A stretch of 64,000 nt of DNA from Flavobacterium sp. SUN052 (GTDB lineage: Bacteria > Bacteroidota > Bacteroidia > Flavobacteriales > Flavobacteriaceae). The notes beneath the pieces were generated by a model that had not been told where the DNA came from, did no database searches, and saw nothing but the letters and a program-made list of their open reading frames with translations. A program made the translations under genes and the position numbers. Location of the stretch: positions 124,001 through 188,000 of the forward strand of contig NZ_JAPQNS010000003.1 of the NCBI RefSeq assembly GCF_028867935.1, in the 5' to 3' direction. Positions 42,268 to 51,510 of the stretch are shown here, piece by piece (positions within the stretch are counted from its first letter, which is position 1; each line of letters opens with the position of its first letter).

Positions 42268-44418
42268 ATGGTTGTAGTTATACAGAAATTAAGTAGCAAT
42301 TGGGTAACAAAAATCCTACTAATGGGTGCCGTTTTGGCCATCCGGGTAAGTTCCTATGCGCAATCTGCTGACCCCTGTACAACACCAAACCCACCCGTTA
42401 TCAATGGCACTTCATCAATATGCAGGGGTGAATCAGCGCTGCTTTCAGCAACCGGATGCTCCGGCACTATAATCTGGAGTACGGGCGAAACAGGAGGTCA
42501 GATTCGTGTACAACCCCAGCAAACAACTCGCTATACGGCTCTTTGTCGCGCTCCACAGGGATGCCTCAGTTGCTTTGCCGAAGCCTGGAAAGTGGAGGTG
42601 AACACACCAGCACCGCCAGTTATTGTTGCCTCTGAAACGCCTATCTGTCGTGGTGATAGGGTTACGTTAACAGCAACCGGATGTGCGGGAACTCTAACCT
42701 GGCCAGATGGGAATACAGGAAACTCCCTGGTGGTTCAGGTTATGCAAACAACTATGTTTGCTGGGGTAATATGCACAGAAAAAACCTGCCCAAGTGCACC
42801 TTCTGTCGCGGTTGAGGTGGCCATTGGAGAGCCAACAAAACCTGTACTTTCTGTTGACCAAACAAGTATTTGCACTGGTCAGGCCATTAACATTATGGCA
42901 GGGAACTGTGCTGGTGTTGTCCGTTGGTCTGATGGAGGTATAGGCACAAGCAGAACTATTTCGCCCACTCAAAGCCGGGCGTATCGGGCTGTGTGCCAAG
43001 TAGGTAGTTGCCAGAGCGATAGTTCTGATGCATTACCCATTACTGTTAATGCCAGCAATCTCCGCATAAGTCTGACAAGTACGACCTTCACTAATGGATG
43101 CCCTTATCAGACGGCCGACCTCACACAGGCTATACCGGCCGACAAGTCACTTAATCCCGCAGGTGTCTGGTTATTTCGAACGGAACCAAATCCTAATTCT
43201 CCCGCTGTTCAGTCGCCAATGGCAGTAGAATCAGGGGGGTATTATTTATTTTTGCGAACCAATGATGGTTGCTTTAGTGAACCCGTAATGCTTTCGGCCA
43301 AAATCGCGCCTTGTCAAAATGGAATTGCTCCCTGTATAAGCAATCCTGCTCGTGTAGTAGTTTGGGCTGACTCACTCAACGGGCAGCGAGGATCGGTCGC
43401 TTTACATGCTCAGTTGCGCGGATCTGCGCTGAACCCTCAGTGGACTGGCACTGGAACGGGTTTGCTTACTTCTGCCAGTGCTCCTTCAACACGCTATTTA
43501 TTTTCTGAAGCCGATCGCCAGCGAGGAGCTATTGTATTTGCGCTGACCACTCCCGACCCCGATGGTTTGGGTCCGTGTGTGGGTGCGCTGGCTAGTCTAA
43601 CAGTGACGGTTCCGTTACCTGACAGTCAAACCGGAGCCGAGATAGTTGGCCTGGGAAAGAAAGTTTTTGAGCCAACCTGGTTACCTAACGGTGAGGTTGA
43701 ATTGGTGTATCAATTGACTGTGGCAAACATGGGCAAAAACCCATTAGCAAACGTACAGGTAGTAGATGATCTTGACCGGGCTTTTGCTGCTTCAGGTGCC
43801 CGGATTCAGTCGGTAAGTGTTCGGGCCGACAGTGGCTGGGCGGCTAACCCAGCCTATAACGGGCGTGGTTCTGATACAACCATGTTGATGGCCGGTGCCA
43901 GTTTGCCAGCGGGCGCTCAGCGGATGGTACGGATGGTGGTTCGGCTGAATATTGGCCAGGCCAACACGCTGACGTTTGACAACCAGGCACACGTGCAGGC
44001 TCTTGATGTGAATGGAACCATCTGCCGTGATTTATCGACTATTGGAAATGATCCCGACCCCGACAAAAACGGGAATCCTGTCGATAACAATGAGCCAACA
44101 GCCATCACGCTGCATTCGGTAGCTACGGAGGGCGAGGTGTTTATTCCAGAAGGATTTTCGCCTAATGGCGATGGTATAAATGACCAGTTCATTGTGAGCC
44201 GGGTTCCATCGAATACAACCATGCAATTGCGGGTGTTTAACCGGTGGGGACAGACCGTTTATGAGAGTGAAAAGTACCAAAATGACTGGAACGGTACCGC
44301 AAATGTGGGCGTTGTGTCGGGTGTCAACCGGCAGGGGCTACCTGAAGGCACCTATTTTTATGTGCTGACACTGAGTGATGGCCGTGAATACAGTCGATTT
44401 ATGACATTGAATAGGTAA
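42268..44418 (+). CDS. T9SS type B sorted surface protein with Ig-like repeats and DUF11
   Basis: A 716-residue secreted protein. An N-terminal signal (ILLMGAVLAIRVSSYAQ) is followed by three tandem cysteine-bearing repeats of about 80-85 residues (units starting ICRGESALLSATGCSGTIIW, ICRGDRVTLTATGCAGTLTW, ICTGQAINIMAGNCAGVVRW). Next come further Ig-like sequence, a DUF11 domain (about 456-590; VYQLTVANMGKNPLANVQVVDDLD), and a C-terminal gliding-motility-type CTD (about 620-716; PEGFSPNGDGINDQF, FNRWGQTVYES, GTYFYVLTL). The CTD directs export by the type IX system to the cell surface. It is followed 110 bp later by a PorE-like gene. It is probably an adhesin or structural surface protein; no enzyme domain is visible. 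Confidence 0.88.
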   Translation: MVVVIQKLSSNWVTKILLMGAVLAIRVSSYAQSADPCTTPNPPVINGTSSICRGESALLSATGCSGTIIWSTGETGGQIRVQPQQTTRYTALCRAPQGCLSCFAEAWKVEVNTPAPPVIVASETPICRGDRVTLTATGCAGTLTWPDGNTGNSLVVQVMQTTMFAGVICTEKTCPSAPSVAVEVAIGEPTKPVLSVDQTSICTGQAINIMAGNCAGVVRWSDGGIGTSRTISPTQSRAYRAVCQVGSCQSDSSDALPITVNASNLRISLTSTTFTNGCPYQTADLTQAIPADKSLNPAGVWLFRTEPNPNSPAVQSPMAVESGGYYLFLRTNDGCFSEPVMLSAKIAPCQNGIAPCISNPARVVVWADSLNGQRGSVALHAQLRGSALNPQWTGTGTGLLTSASAPSTRYLFSEADRQRGAIVFALTTPDPDGLGPCVGALASLTVTVPLPDSQTGAEIVGLGKKVFEPTWLPNGEVELVYQLTVANMGKNPLANVQVVDDLDRAFAASGARIQSVSVRADSGWAANPAYNGRGSDTTMLMAGASLPAGAQRMVRMVVRLNIGQANTLTFDNQAHVQALDVNGTICRDLSTIGNDPDPDKNGNPVDNNEPTAITLHSVATEGEVFIPEGFSPNGDGINDQFIVSRVPSNTTMQLRVFNRWGQTVYESEKYQNDWNGTANVGVVSGVNRQGLPEGTYFYVLTLSDGREYSRFMTLNR

Positions 44419-44528
44419 GCCATTGAGGCTTATTGGTGAAAGTAATAGCGGAAAATAGGGGCATACTTTAAACCTTTTTTGCGCGTATAACCTAAGAGAT
44501 TAATTAACATTGACGACTAAGCGACAAA

Positions 44529-47099
44529 ATGATTCGCTATAAAACATTACTGAGCGTATTGCTGGCTCTTTTGTGGATGGCTGGAGTGATGGCTGAGGGG
44601 CCATCAGGCCGCCGTGCGGCTATTAAGTCGCCCCCCAAAGAGGCTACCAGTACCCGTTTGGTTATGTCGCTCTCCCCAACGGCACCAAAACCGAAAACAC
44701 CCCAGGTCACGCCCGACTCACTGCTTCGTCAGGCTGATCGGATGGTGAGCTGGAAAGCGTTCGGACGGGCTATCGACATATACACGCAACTACTTTCGAA
44801 TCCATACCGACCAATAAGCAACTCGCAGCGGGTTGCTGCAACGCTCGGGTTGGCCAATACATACCGGCTTGTTGGCGATAATGAAAAAGCCGAAAAGCAT
44901 TACCGTGAATGGCTCGCTTTAGTACCAATTCTGGAGCGACGCCCACAGCCTGTGCTCCAATTTGCCCAGACACTCGCGGCTAACGGGAAATTTAAAGAAG
45001 CTGACGAACAATTTGAATTATACAACCAACTGCTGGCTGACCAAAAAGTCCGCCGGGCAGCGGAAGGTGAAACGGAAGCCGGACAACGATCAAAGAGTAA
45101 TCAGCCTGTGCAGTACCGTTTGGAATACCTGGCTCTGAACACCAAGAACGAAGAGTTCAGTCCCATGTATTTTCGGGATGGATTAGTGTATGTGGCCGGT
45201 AGTAAAGGTGGCTCAACCATAGAGACCAAAGGCAGCGGGGGCGGATCGGGTTATTTGGATTTGTTTTACATTCCGAACCGCAACGACATTCAGATTAGTA
45301 CGGTTATCAACCCCGACGGCACCGAAGGAAAGCCCGATAATACGCGTAACCGGCGAAAGAGCAATTTGGGTAACGACGACCAGACACGTCCTACCTCCAA
45401 TGATTCGCGGACAGTACCAAACTTCGATGCCGGTATTCGGGCATCAGAAGGGCTGGGATACGGCGTGTCAGGGGGGAGTCTGGCGCAGCGGTTCAGCAAG
45501 TCACTCAACACTCGCTACCATGAAGGGCCAGCAACGTTCTCTGCCGATGGGACACGAATTATTTTTACCCGGAATAACTTTAATGACGGCCGTTCTAAGA
45601 AAAGCGCCGAAGGGGTCAATAAACTGAAGCTATATACCGCCATTCAGCAAGACGGAACCTGGATTAACGTAGAAGAATTGCCGTTTAACAACGATGAATA
45701 TTCGGTGGGGCATCCAACTCTGAGTCGCGACGGGCGAACGCTCTATTTTGCGTCGGATATGCCGGGTGGATTGGGTGGCAGTGATATTTATGTGACACAA
45801 CAGCAAAACGGCAAGTGGTCGAAACCCGTTAACTTGGGTCCCAGTGTAAATACAAAAGGAAGTGAAGTATTCCCGTTTGTTGATGAGACAGGCAATGTCT
45901 ACTTTGCGTCTGATGGTCGCCGGGGCCTTGGCGGACTGGATATTTTTATGGCTACCATGGCCGGAACAAGTCCTCAATCGGTCGAGCATTTAGATGCGCC
46001 CATCAACTCACCCCAGGATGATTTTGCATTGATTACCGACGCTAACCGACAAGCTGGATACTTCAGCACCAACCGTCGCGATGGTAGTGATGATATTGTG
46101 CGATTCGTTCGCCAAAGTTCCCTTTTTGGATGCCGAGACCTCACGGTTCGGGTATATGACTCCGAAACAGATCAGGCATTGGACAGTGTTGTGGTCGATG
46201 TGAAAGGGCGGACAGAAGGCGTGCCTGAGCAGCAACTCGTTACAGATCGTAACGGCCTGATACGGCTTTGTTTGCAGGGCGACAGTGATTTTAAACTGAT
46301 GGCTGCCCGCGACGGATATATCAACAGTACTGTTGGTTTCTCGACCCGCGCCCTCACCGACGACGAGCCCAGCCGCCTTGAAATGGGCATGACCAAACCG
46401 ACCATTGTGATGGATACGGTTTACACGGCTGCCCCCGGCTCACCCGCTGAGTTGGCTACGCTCACGCGTTCTCGGATTCGGGGTATTATTCTTGGTGAAA
46501 GCGACCAGCGCCCTATCGAAGGCGTAACGGTGAGCCTGCGTAACGAGTGTAACAAAACGACTCAATCGGTGGTGACAACGGCTGACGGACGGTACACATT
46601 TGAACTGGATGAAGGTTGCGATTACACCTTGATGACTTTTAAGCCGACTTACGGTACCAGCACCAGAAAAATTAAGAAGAGACCTGTAAAGTCGAAACCC
46701 AAACTGTTGGCTGCCGATGTTCGGATGTTCAGCGTGGGCGATGTGATTAAGCTTGATAACATTTATTATGACCTCGATAAGTTCACGATCCGGGCCGATG
46801 CTGCCCGCGAGCTAGATAAACTCGTGGCGACCCTACGCCGTGAATCGTCGCTGATTATTGAGGTACGTTCGCATACTGATAGCCGGGGCGATGCTGCTTA
46901 CAATCGTGAACTCTCGTCGCGTCGGGCTAAATCGGTGGCTAACTATTTAATCTCTAAGGGAATTAGTCGCAGTCGGATTAGCTCGCGGGGCATGGGCGAA
47001 TCGATGCCACTTAACAGCTGTACCGATGGCGTCATTTGTACGGAAGAAGAACATCAGCGCAATCGCCGAACAGAATTTAAAGTCGTAGCGGTGAAGTAG
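44529..47099 (+). CDS. PorE-like OmpA family protein (TPR, PD40, carboxypeptidase-regulatory, OmpA)
   Basis: An 856-residue outer-membrane-associated protein with the domain order of the T9SS component PorE. TPR repeats lie at about 65-180, WD40-like PD40 propeller blades at about 215-480 (SVGHPTLSRDGRTLYFASDMPGGLGGSDIY and its repeats), carboxypeptidase-regulatory-like beta domains at about 550-735 (VRVYDSETDQALDSVVVDVKG; IILGESDQRPIEGVTVSLRN), and an OmpA peptidoglycan-binding domain at about 738-856 (NRELSSRRAKSVANYLISKGIS). PorE proteins are lipoproteins; here the signal (LLSVLLALLWMAGVMAEG) has no lipobox cysteine, so it may be periplasmic or anchored by peptidoglycan only. It follows the type B cargo gene. 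Confidence 0.85.
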   Translation: MIRYKTLLSVLLALLWMAGVMAEGPSGRRAAIKSPPKEATSTRLVMSLSPTAPKPKTPQVTPDSLLRQADRMVSWKAFGRAIDIYTQLLSNPYRPISNSQRVAATLGLANTYRLVGDNEKAEKHYREWLALVPILERRPQPVLQFAQTLAANGKFKEADEQFELYNQLLADQKVRRAAEGETEAGQRSKSNQPVQYRLEYLALNTKNEEFSPMYFRDGLVYVAGSKGGSTIETKGSGGGSGYLDLFYIPNRNDIQISTVINPDGTEGKPDNTRNRRKSNLGNDDQTRPTSNDSRTVPNFDAGIRASEGLGYGVSGGSLAQRFSKSLNTRYHEGPATFSADGTRIIFTRNNFNDGRSKKSAEGVNKLKLYTAIQQDGTWINVEELPFNNDEYSVGHPTLSRDGRTLYFASDMPGGLGGSDIYVTQQQNGKWSKPVNLGPSVNTKGSEVFPFVDETGNVYFASDGRRGLGGLDIFMATMAGTSPQSVEHLDAPINSPQDDFALITDANRQAGYFSTNRRDGSDDIVRFVRQSSLFGCRDLTVRVYDSETDQALDSVVVDVKGRTEGVPEQQLVTDRNGLIRLCLQGDSDFKLMAARDGYINSTVGFSTRALTDDEPSRLEMGMTKPTIVMDTVYTAAPGSPAELATLTRSRIRGIILGESDQRPIEGVTVSLRNECNKTTQSVVTTADGRYTFELDEGCDYTLMTFKPTYGTSTRKIKKRPVKSKPKLLAADVRMFSVGDVIKLDNIYYDLDKFTIRADAARELDKLVATLRRESSLIIEVRSHTDSRGDAAYNRELSSRRAKSVANYLISKGISRSRISSRGMGESMPLNSCTDGVICTEEEHQRNRRTEFKVVAVK

Positions 47100-47108
47100 T
47101 ACCTTTGC
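47100..47108 (+). promoter_or_regulatory. promoter -7 element directly before ispE
   Basis: TACCTTTGC matches TAnnTTTGC and ends 3 bp before the ispE start codon. If it is used, the transcript would begin at or inside the start codon and be leaderless. It could equally be chance. Confidence 0.35.
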
Positions 47109-47111
47109 AGA

Positions 47112-47939
47112 ATGCTTGGCTTTCCGAACTGCAAAATCAACATAGGGCTTCAGATTACCGACCGCCGGCCCGACGGTTACCACAACCTGTTATCCTGTTT
47201 TTACCCCGTCGGCTGGTCCGACGTGCTGGAGATAATTCCCGACGATTCTCGGGCCGTTACCAACCCGTCGGATCGGGTTCAGTTTACGGCAACCGGCATC
47301 CCGATTCCGGGTCAGGGAAATCTCTGTATAAAAGCTTACGACGCGCTGCGGGCCGATTTTGATTTGCCCCCAGTACGAATGCATCTGCATAAGCTGGTGC
47401 CGATTGGTGCAGGCTTAGGGGGCGGCTCGGCCGACGCGGCTCTTACCCTAAAACAACTCAACGGTCTATTCGGATTGGGATTAAGTTTGGCTCAGTTAGA
47501 AGCTTATGCCCGCCCGCTGGGTGCCGACTGTGCTTTTTTTATTCAGAATCGCCCCATGTATTGCGTTCAAAAAGGCGATGTATTTGAAGAAATCAACGTT
47601 GACTTGAGTGGTTATCATATCGTGCTGGTATATCCCAACATAGCCATCTCGACTGCCGAAGCGTATTCGGGTATTCGCCCACATCAGCCAGAGGTGCCAC
47701 TTCGGCAATTGCTGGAGGCTCCTATTGAGCAGTGGCGTGATACGGTCCATAATGATTTTGAGGATAGTTTGTTTCCGCGTTACCCAGTGCTGGCCGAGAT
47801 AAAAGCCCAATTATATGGGCAGGGAGCGATTTATGCAGCCATGACAGGTTCTGGCTCCACAGTATTTGGCCTTTTTTCAGGAGAACCGAACAGCAACGGG
47901 TCTTTTACGCGTTATACGGTCTGGCAAGGAAAATTATAG
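47112..47939 (+). CDS. ispE: 4-diphosphocytidyl-2-C-methyl-D-erythritol kinase
   Basis: GHMP kinase of the MEP isoprenoid pathway; phosphorylates CDP-ME. The 275 residues show the IspE N terminus (FPNCKINIGLQITDRRPDGYHNL) and the ATP-binding glycine-rich loop VPIGAGLGGGSADAALTL at about 95-112. The C-terminal GHMP motif is MTGSGSTVFGLF. The pathway supplies the isoprenoid precursors used by the carotenoid genes in this window. The ATG at 47112 is the only start that keeps the conserved N terminus. Confidence 0.95.
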   Translation: MLGFPNCKINIGLQITDRRPDGYHNLLSCFYPVGWSDVLEIIPDDSRAVTNPSDRVQFTATGIPIPGQGNLCIKAYDALRADFDLPPVRMHLHKLVPIGAGLGGGSADAALTLKQLNGLFGLGLSLAQLEAYARPLGADCAFFIQNRPMYCVQKGDVFEEINVDLSGYHIVLVYPNIAISTAEAYSGIRPHQPEVPLRQLLEAPIEQWRDTVHNDFEDSLFPRYPVLAEIKAQLYGQGAIYAAMTGSGSTVFGLFSGEPNSNGSFTRYTVWQGKL

Positions 47940-47965
47940 CAACAGTGATGGTAAGCCAGATTTCT

Positions 47966-48039
47966 TTTCGACAGGATTACAGGATGAAAAGGATTTTTTG
48001 TTCTTGCTAAATCCTTTTCATCCTGTAATCCTGTCGAAA
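47966..48039. repeat. palindromic dispersed repeat, 31-bp perfect arms
   Basis: Arms 47966-47996 and 48009-48039 are exact reverse complements with a 12-nt loop, starting TTTCGACAGGATTACAGGAT. The first 20 bases recur at 37373-37392. It lies between ispE and an orphan oxidase subunit and can act as a bidirectional terminator, but the repeat in another place points to a dispersed element. Confidence 0.85.
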
Positions 48040-48071
48040 GAAAATTCTCTCATTGCTGACGCTTCAATCGA

Positions 48072-48680
48072 ATGAGTAATCTGTTATCAAAACGGCGTGA
48101 GCCGTTCCGTTTTATGCTGTGGTTGGGTATCGGGAGCAGCGTTTTGCTGTTCACGATCTTGCTAGCGACCTACATTATTCGAAGTACAGGTCCCGATTGG
48201 GCTAAGGTCCGCTTGCCTAATGTTTTCCTGGTCAGTACCGTTGTCATTATGCTAAGCAGCCTTACGCTCCGCAATGCAACGCAGGCCTTCCGAACCGAGC
48301 GCTTCGCTATTTACCGAACAAATATGAGCATGACGCTCGTGCTTGGCCTTCTCTTTATTTTGTTACAAGCCTGGGGATGGCGACAAATGGTATTGGCAGG
48401 GGTAGGTTTAGAAGGGAACCCAGCTGGTGGCTTCGTCTATATTTTGTCGGGCTTGCACCTTCTCCATATCCTGATTGGCCTCATTTTTCTGGTTATCGCC
48501 CTGGCCGAAGCTATGCGCCGGCGGCACTACATCGACTCGTTTGTATATAGTGTGAACCCTCCCAACCAGCTTAAACTAAAACTCATTTCGCTTTACTGGC
48601 ACTTCGTAGATGTACTGTGGGTTGGCCTGTTTCTGTTTTTGCTTATTCACCACGGAGTCAACTGGACGTTGGCGCTGTAA
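48072..48680 (+). CDS. heme-copper oxidase subunit III (orphan)
   Basis: A 202-residue integral membrane protein of the cytochrome c oxidase subunit III family. It has five or so helices, with typical FILSGLHLLHILIGLIFLVIALAEA-like sequence (here VYILSGLHLLHILIG at about 130) and the closing motif LISLYWHFVDVLWVGLFLFLL with the conserved W-H-F-V-D. Subunit III normally sits in a cox operon with subunits I and II; none is adjacent here. It may supply a shorter subunit III to an oxidase encoded elsewhere. Confidence 0.85.
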   Translation: MSNLLSKRREPFRFMLWLGIGSSVLLFTILLATYIIRSTGPDWAKVRLPNVFLVSTVVIMLSSLTLRNATQAFRTERFAIYRTNMSMTLVLGLLFILLQAWGWRQMVLAGVGLEGNPAGGFVYILSGLHLLHILIGLIFLVIALAEAMRRRHYIDSFVYSVNPPNQLKLKLISLYWHFVDVLWVGLFLFLLIHHGVNWTLAL

Positions 48681-48779
48681 ATACGGTGATTACAAACCAA
48701 CAAGGCTAAAGTTGAGCAGACAATTAGTTCTTCTGGAATTTGGTTTACAGTTCCATTTTCTCCCTTGCCCCTCATTCCG

Positions 48780-48788
48780 TACTTTTGC
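48780..48788 (+). promoter_or_regulatory. promoter -7 element of icd
   Basis: TACTTTTGC matches TAnnTTTGC, 59 bp before the icd start; a TTG at the standard distance is not clear. Confidence 0.45.
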
Positions 48789-48847
48789 ACCGCATAGGCG
48801 GCCCTGCCAATTTTTGCTTCGTTCCCAATTAATTATAAACAATTCGC

Positions 48848-50065
48848 ATGGAAAAAATAAAAGTGGCAAATCCGGTTGTCGAACTGGATGGCGACGAAAT
48901 GACACGCATCATCTGGAAGTTTATCAAAGACAAACTGATTCTGCCCTACGTTGATGTTGATATCAAATATTATGACCTCGGCATCGAATACCGCGACGAA
49001 ACCAACGATCAGGTAACCATCGATGCAGCCAACGCCATCAAAGAATACGGTGTTGGTATCAAATGTGCCACCATCACGCCTGACGAAGACCGGGTAAAAG
49101 AATTCAAGCTAAAACAGATGTGGAAGTCGCCTAACGGCACGATCCGCAATATTCTGGATGGTACAGTTTTCCGCGAGCCAATCGTGATGAACAATGTACC
49201 ACGCTTAGTTACCAACTGGACAGCTCCTATCATTGTGGGTCGCCATGCATTCGGCGATCAGTACAAGGCTACTGATTTCCTCGTGCCAGGTAAGGGTAAG
49301 CTAACTATGAAGTTTGAAGGTGAAGATGGTACTGTGCAGGAATATGAAGTGTTTAACTTCAAGAGTGCAGGTGTAGCCATGGGTATGTACAACGTTGATG
49401 AGTCGATTCGGGGATTTGCCCGCTCGTGCTTCAACGTGGCTCAGCAAAAAGGCTGGCCGCTCTACCTGTCGACCAAAAATACAATCCTGAAAAAATACGA
49501 CGGTCGGTTCAAAGATATTTTCCAGGAGATTTACGACGCTGAGTTTGCTGGTAAAGTGCATTACGAACACCGCCTGATCGACGACATGGTGGCTTCGGCG
49601 CTTAAGTGGAATGGAAACTTTGTGTGGGCCTGTAAAAACTACGACGGCGACGTACAATCAGATACCGTAGCGCAGGGTTTTGGTTCACTGGGTCTGATGA
49701 CATCAGTACTGCTAACCCCAGATGGGAAGACAATGGAAGCCGAAGCTGCTCACGGTACCGTGACGCGTCACTATCGTGAATACCAGAAAGGTAACAAGAC
49801 CTCGACCAACCCAATTGCATCGATCTACGCCTGGACACGTGGTCTGGCATTCCGGGGTCAACTCGACGGTAACCAACCGCTCGTTGACTTTGCTAACGCG
49901 CTCGAAGCCGTTTGTGTAGAAGTGGTTGAAAGTGGCAAAATGACTAAAGATCTTGCTTTGTCGGCCTACCCGGTTGGTACAAAACTGACGGCTGGTGAGC
50001 ACTACCTGAATACCGAAGACTTCCTGGAAGAACTGGATTCGGCGTTGCAAGCGAAGCTGGCCTAA
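48848..50065 (+). CDS. icd: NADP-dependent isocitrate dehydrogenase (eukaryote-like dimeric type)
   Basis: Oxidises isocitrate to 2-oxoglutarate in the TCA cycle. The 405 residues follow the type II homodimeric form: [45 protein letters not shown] segment (here [13 protein letters not shown]), and the cofactor and metal signature [33 protein letters not shown] preference is from the family. A promoter element and a strong terminator enclose it, so it is monocistronic. Confidence 0.95.
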   Translation: MEKIKVANPVVELDGDEMTRIIWKFIKDKLILPYVDVDIKYYDLGIEYRDETNDQVTIDAANAIKEYGVGIKCATITPDEDRVKEFKLKQMWKSPNGTIRNILDGTVFREPIVMNNVPRLVTNWTAPIIVGRHAFGDQYKATDFLVPGKGKLTMKFEGEDGTVQEYEVFNFKSAGVAMGMYNVDESIRGFARSCFNVAQQKGWPLYLSTKNTILKKYDGRFKDIFQEIYDAEFAGKVHYEHRLIDDMVASALKWNGNFVWACKNYDGDVQSDTVAQGFGSLGLMTSVLLTPDGKTMEAEAAHGTVTRHYREYQKGNKTSTNPIASIYAWTRGLAFRGQLDGNQPLVDFANALEAVCVEVVESGKMTKDLALSAYPVGTKLTAGEHYLNTEDFLEELDSALQAKLA

Positions 50066-50092
50066 GTCAGTTACGTAGTTGGCAAATACGCA

Positions 50093-50128
50093 GCCCTGCA
50101 AGGTTTTAGAAGCCTTGCAGGGCTTTTT
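50093..50128 (+). terminator. Rho-independent terminator of icd
   Basis: Arms GCCCTGCAAGG / CCTTGCAGGGC (50093-50103, 50113-50123) followed by TTTTTG. It also lies at the end of the convergent oxidoreductase gene. Confidence 0.9.
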
Positions 50129-50139
50129 GTTGTTTTCGC

Positions 50140-51075
50140 TTAAATCGTCACAACCAGCTTCCCTTTCACGTGGCCAGTTTCACTGTGCTCGTGTGCCTGT
50201 GCGAGTTCATCTAATGAATATGTACGGTCAATGATGGATTGCAAACGACCTTCGGTGACTTGTTTCAGTAGCCAGTTCATGTCTGTTTGTGTAAACGTAA
50301 ACAGGATGGACTCGGACTTCTGTTTCGTGAACGTTGTCACCACCTGCTCCAATACCTGTTTAGCCGATGCTTTTGTGGTGACGTAGGTGCCCGTTTCAGT
50401 CAGAATATTTTTACAATCGTCGAAAGAGCTTTTACCGACGGCATCAAAAACCAGATCATATTTTTCGGGCAACTGGGTAAAGTCAGTGACTTTGTAATCG
50501 ACAACCTGATCGGCACCAAGTTGGCGCACAAGGGCAATGTTAGTGGTGCTGCAAACAGCCGTAACATCCGCTCCCAGAATTTTGGCGATCTGTACCGCAA
50601 ACGTGCCTACACCCCCAGCAGCTCCATTAATGAGCACCCGATCATTGGGGCGCAGATGACCTTTATCGCGCATGCCTTGTAGGGCTGTACCTGCTGCAAT
50701 AGGCATAGCTGCTGCCTGTATAAAGTCGATCTCGTCGGGCAGTTTTACCAAGTTTTTATCATTCGCGATGGCGTATTCAGCATAAGCGCCACCAGCCAAT
50801 CCAAGTGAAGCCACAACGCGGTCGCCGGGCTGGAAGTCGGTAACCATCAACCCCACGGACTCTACTACGCCTGCGCATTCACCACCCAGTACTTTCGGGA
50901 AATCGCTCGACTGCATCAGTTTCATCATGCCCTCTCGTACTTTGGTTTCAAAGGGATTGATTCCGGCAGCATGAACCCGAATCAATACGTCATGCGTATC
51001 GACTTCGGGGCGGGGGACATCGCCAGTGTGCAACTCACGGGGACCGCCATACTGGTCAATAATGGCTGCTTTCAT
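50140..51075 (-). CDS. NADP-dependent quinone oxidoreductase-like (MDR superfamily)
   Basis: A 311-residue zinc-free medium-chain dehydrogenase/reductase. The GroES-like N domain (IRVHAAGINPFETKVREG, LGGECAGVVESVG) and the Rossmann nucleotide-binding domain (RVLINGAAGGVGTFAVQIAKILGADVTAV) are clear. The structural and catalytic zinc cysteines of alcohol dehydrogenases are missing, as in quinone oxidoreductase (QOR/CrhA-like) members. It probably reduces quinones or enones with NADPH. It is divergent from the small module at 51335. Confidence 0.9.
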   Translation of the reverse strand: MKAAIIDQYGGPRELHTGDVPRPEVDTHDVLIRVHAAGINPFETKVREGMMKLMQSSDFPKVLGGECAGVVESVGLMVTDFQPGDRVVASLGLAGGAYAEYAIANDKNLVKLPDEIDFIQAAAMPIAAGTALQGMRDKGHLRPNDRVLINGAAGGVGTFAVQIAKILGADVTAVCSTTNIALVRQLGADQVVDYKVTDFTQLPEKYDLVFDAVGKSSFDDCKNILTETGTYVTTKASAKQVLEQVVTTFTKQKSESILFTFTQTDMNWLLKQVTEGRLQSIIDRTYSLDELAQAHEHSETGHVKGKLVVTI

Positions 51076-51270
51076 AAAGGTTATGTTAATCGTGTCCAGA
51101 AAACAACTTGTTCCACTCCTGTTTTGTTGATTAAGTGGGAAACTTAACCCGCCTTGCCCAATTTCGGTATGACAGTAGAGAGAATGTTTCGGTTACCGTA
51201 TAGCCCAAAGTTTATCACTAGGTTGATTGAATTGCATAATAAGCGCAACGTGTAGTTATAGCAGGAATGT

Positions 51271-51287
51271 TGTGTTATAATTACACA
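51271..51287. promoter_or_regulatory. putative operator TGTGT-N7-ACACA
   Basis: TGTGTTATAATTACACA is a 17-bp dyad with 5-bp arms containing TATAAT at its centre, 48 bp before the first ATG of the two-gene module whose second product has a helix-turn-helix-like segment. It is a candidate autoregulatory site. Confidence 0.35.
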
Positions 51288-51334
51288 GTGATTATTTTCA
51301 CGTTATAAGATCAAACGAAGTGGACGAAAGAGCG

Positions 51335-51505
51335 ATGTTGATTGACCTTAGGCAACATGTGCAGAAGGGGCTTATTCTTCTGGAACAACAGATTATTCTG
51401 AGCCGGGCCGACGACGATGACGAAGAGTTTGCATTCTTACTCAAAAAAGCCGTCAACTTTCGTGATACATTGGCTAAAATTGACCAACGATTAAAGGAGC
51501 TATAA
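51335..51505 (+). CDS. small acidic hypothetical protein, first gene of two-gene module
   Basis: A 56-residue protein that I do not recognise. The start ATG at 51335 (MLIDLRQHVQKGLILLEQQ) is preferred over GTG at 51320. It is a predicted helical hairpin with an acidic run in the middle (SRADDDDEEFAF) and a charged end (VNFRDTLAKIDQRLKEL). The gene is 5 bp upstream of the next gene and the two are surely co-transcribed. Small size, coiled-coil look and pairing are like an antitoxin or regulator, but nothing proves it. Confidence 0.5.
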   Translation: MLIDLRQHVQKGLILLEQQIILSRADDDDEEFAFLLKKAVNFRDTLAKIDQRLKEL

Positions 51506-51510
51506 TCTTT

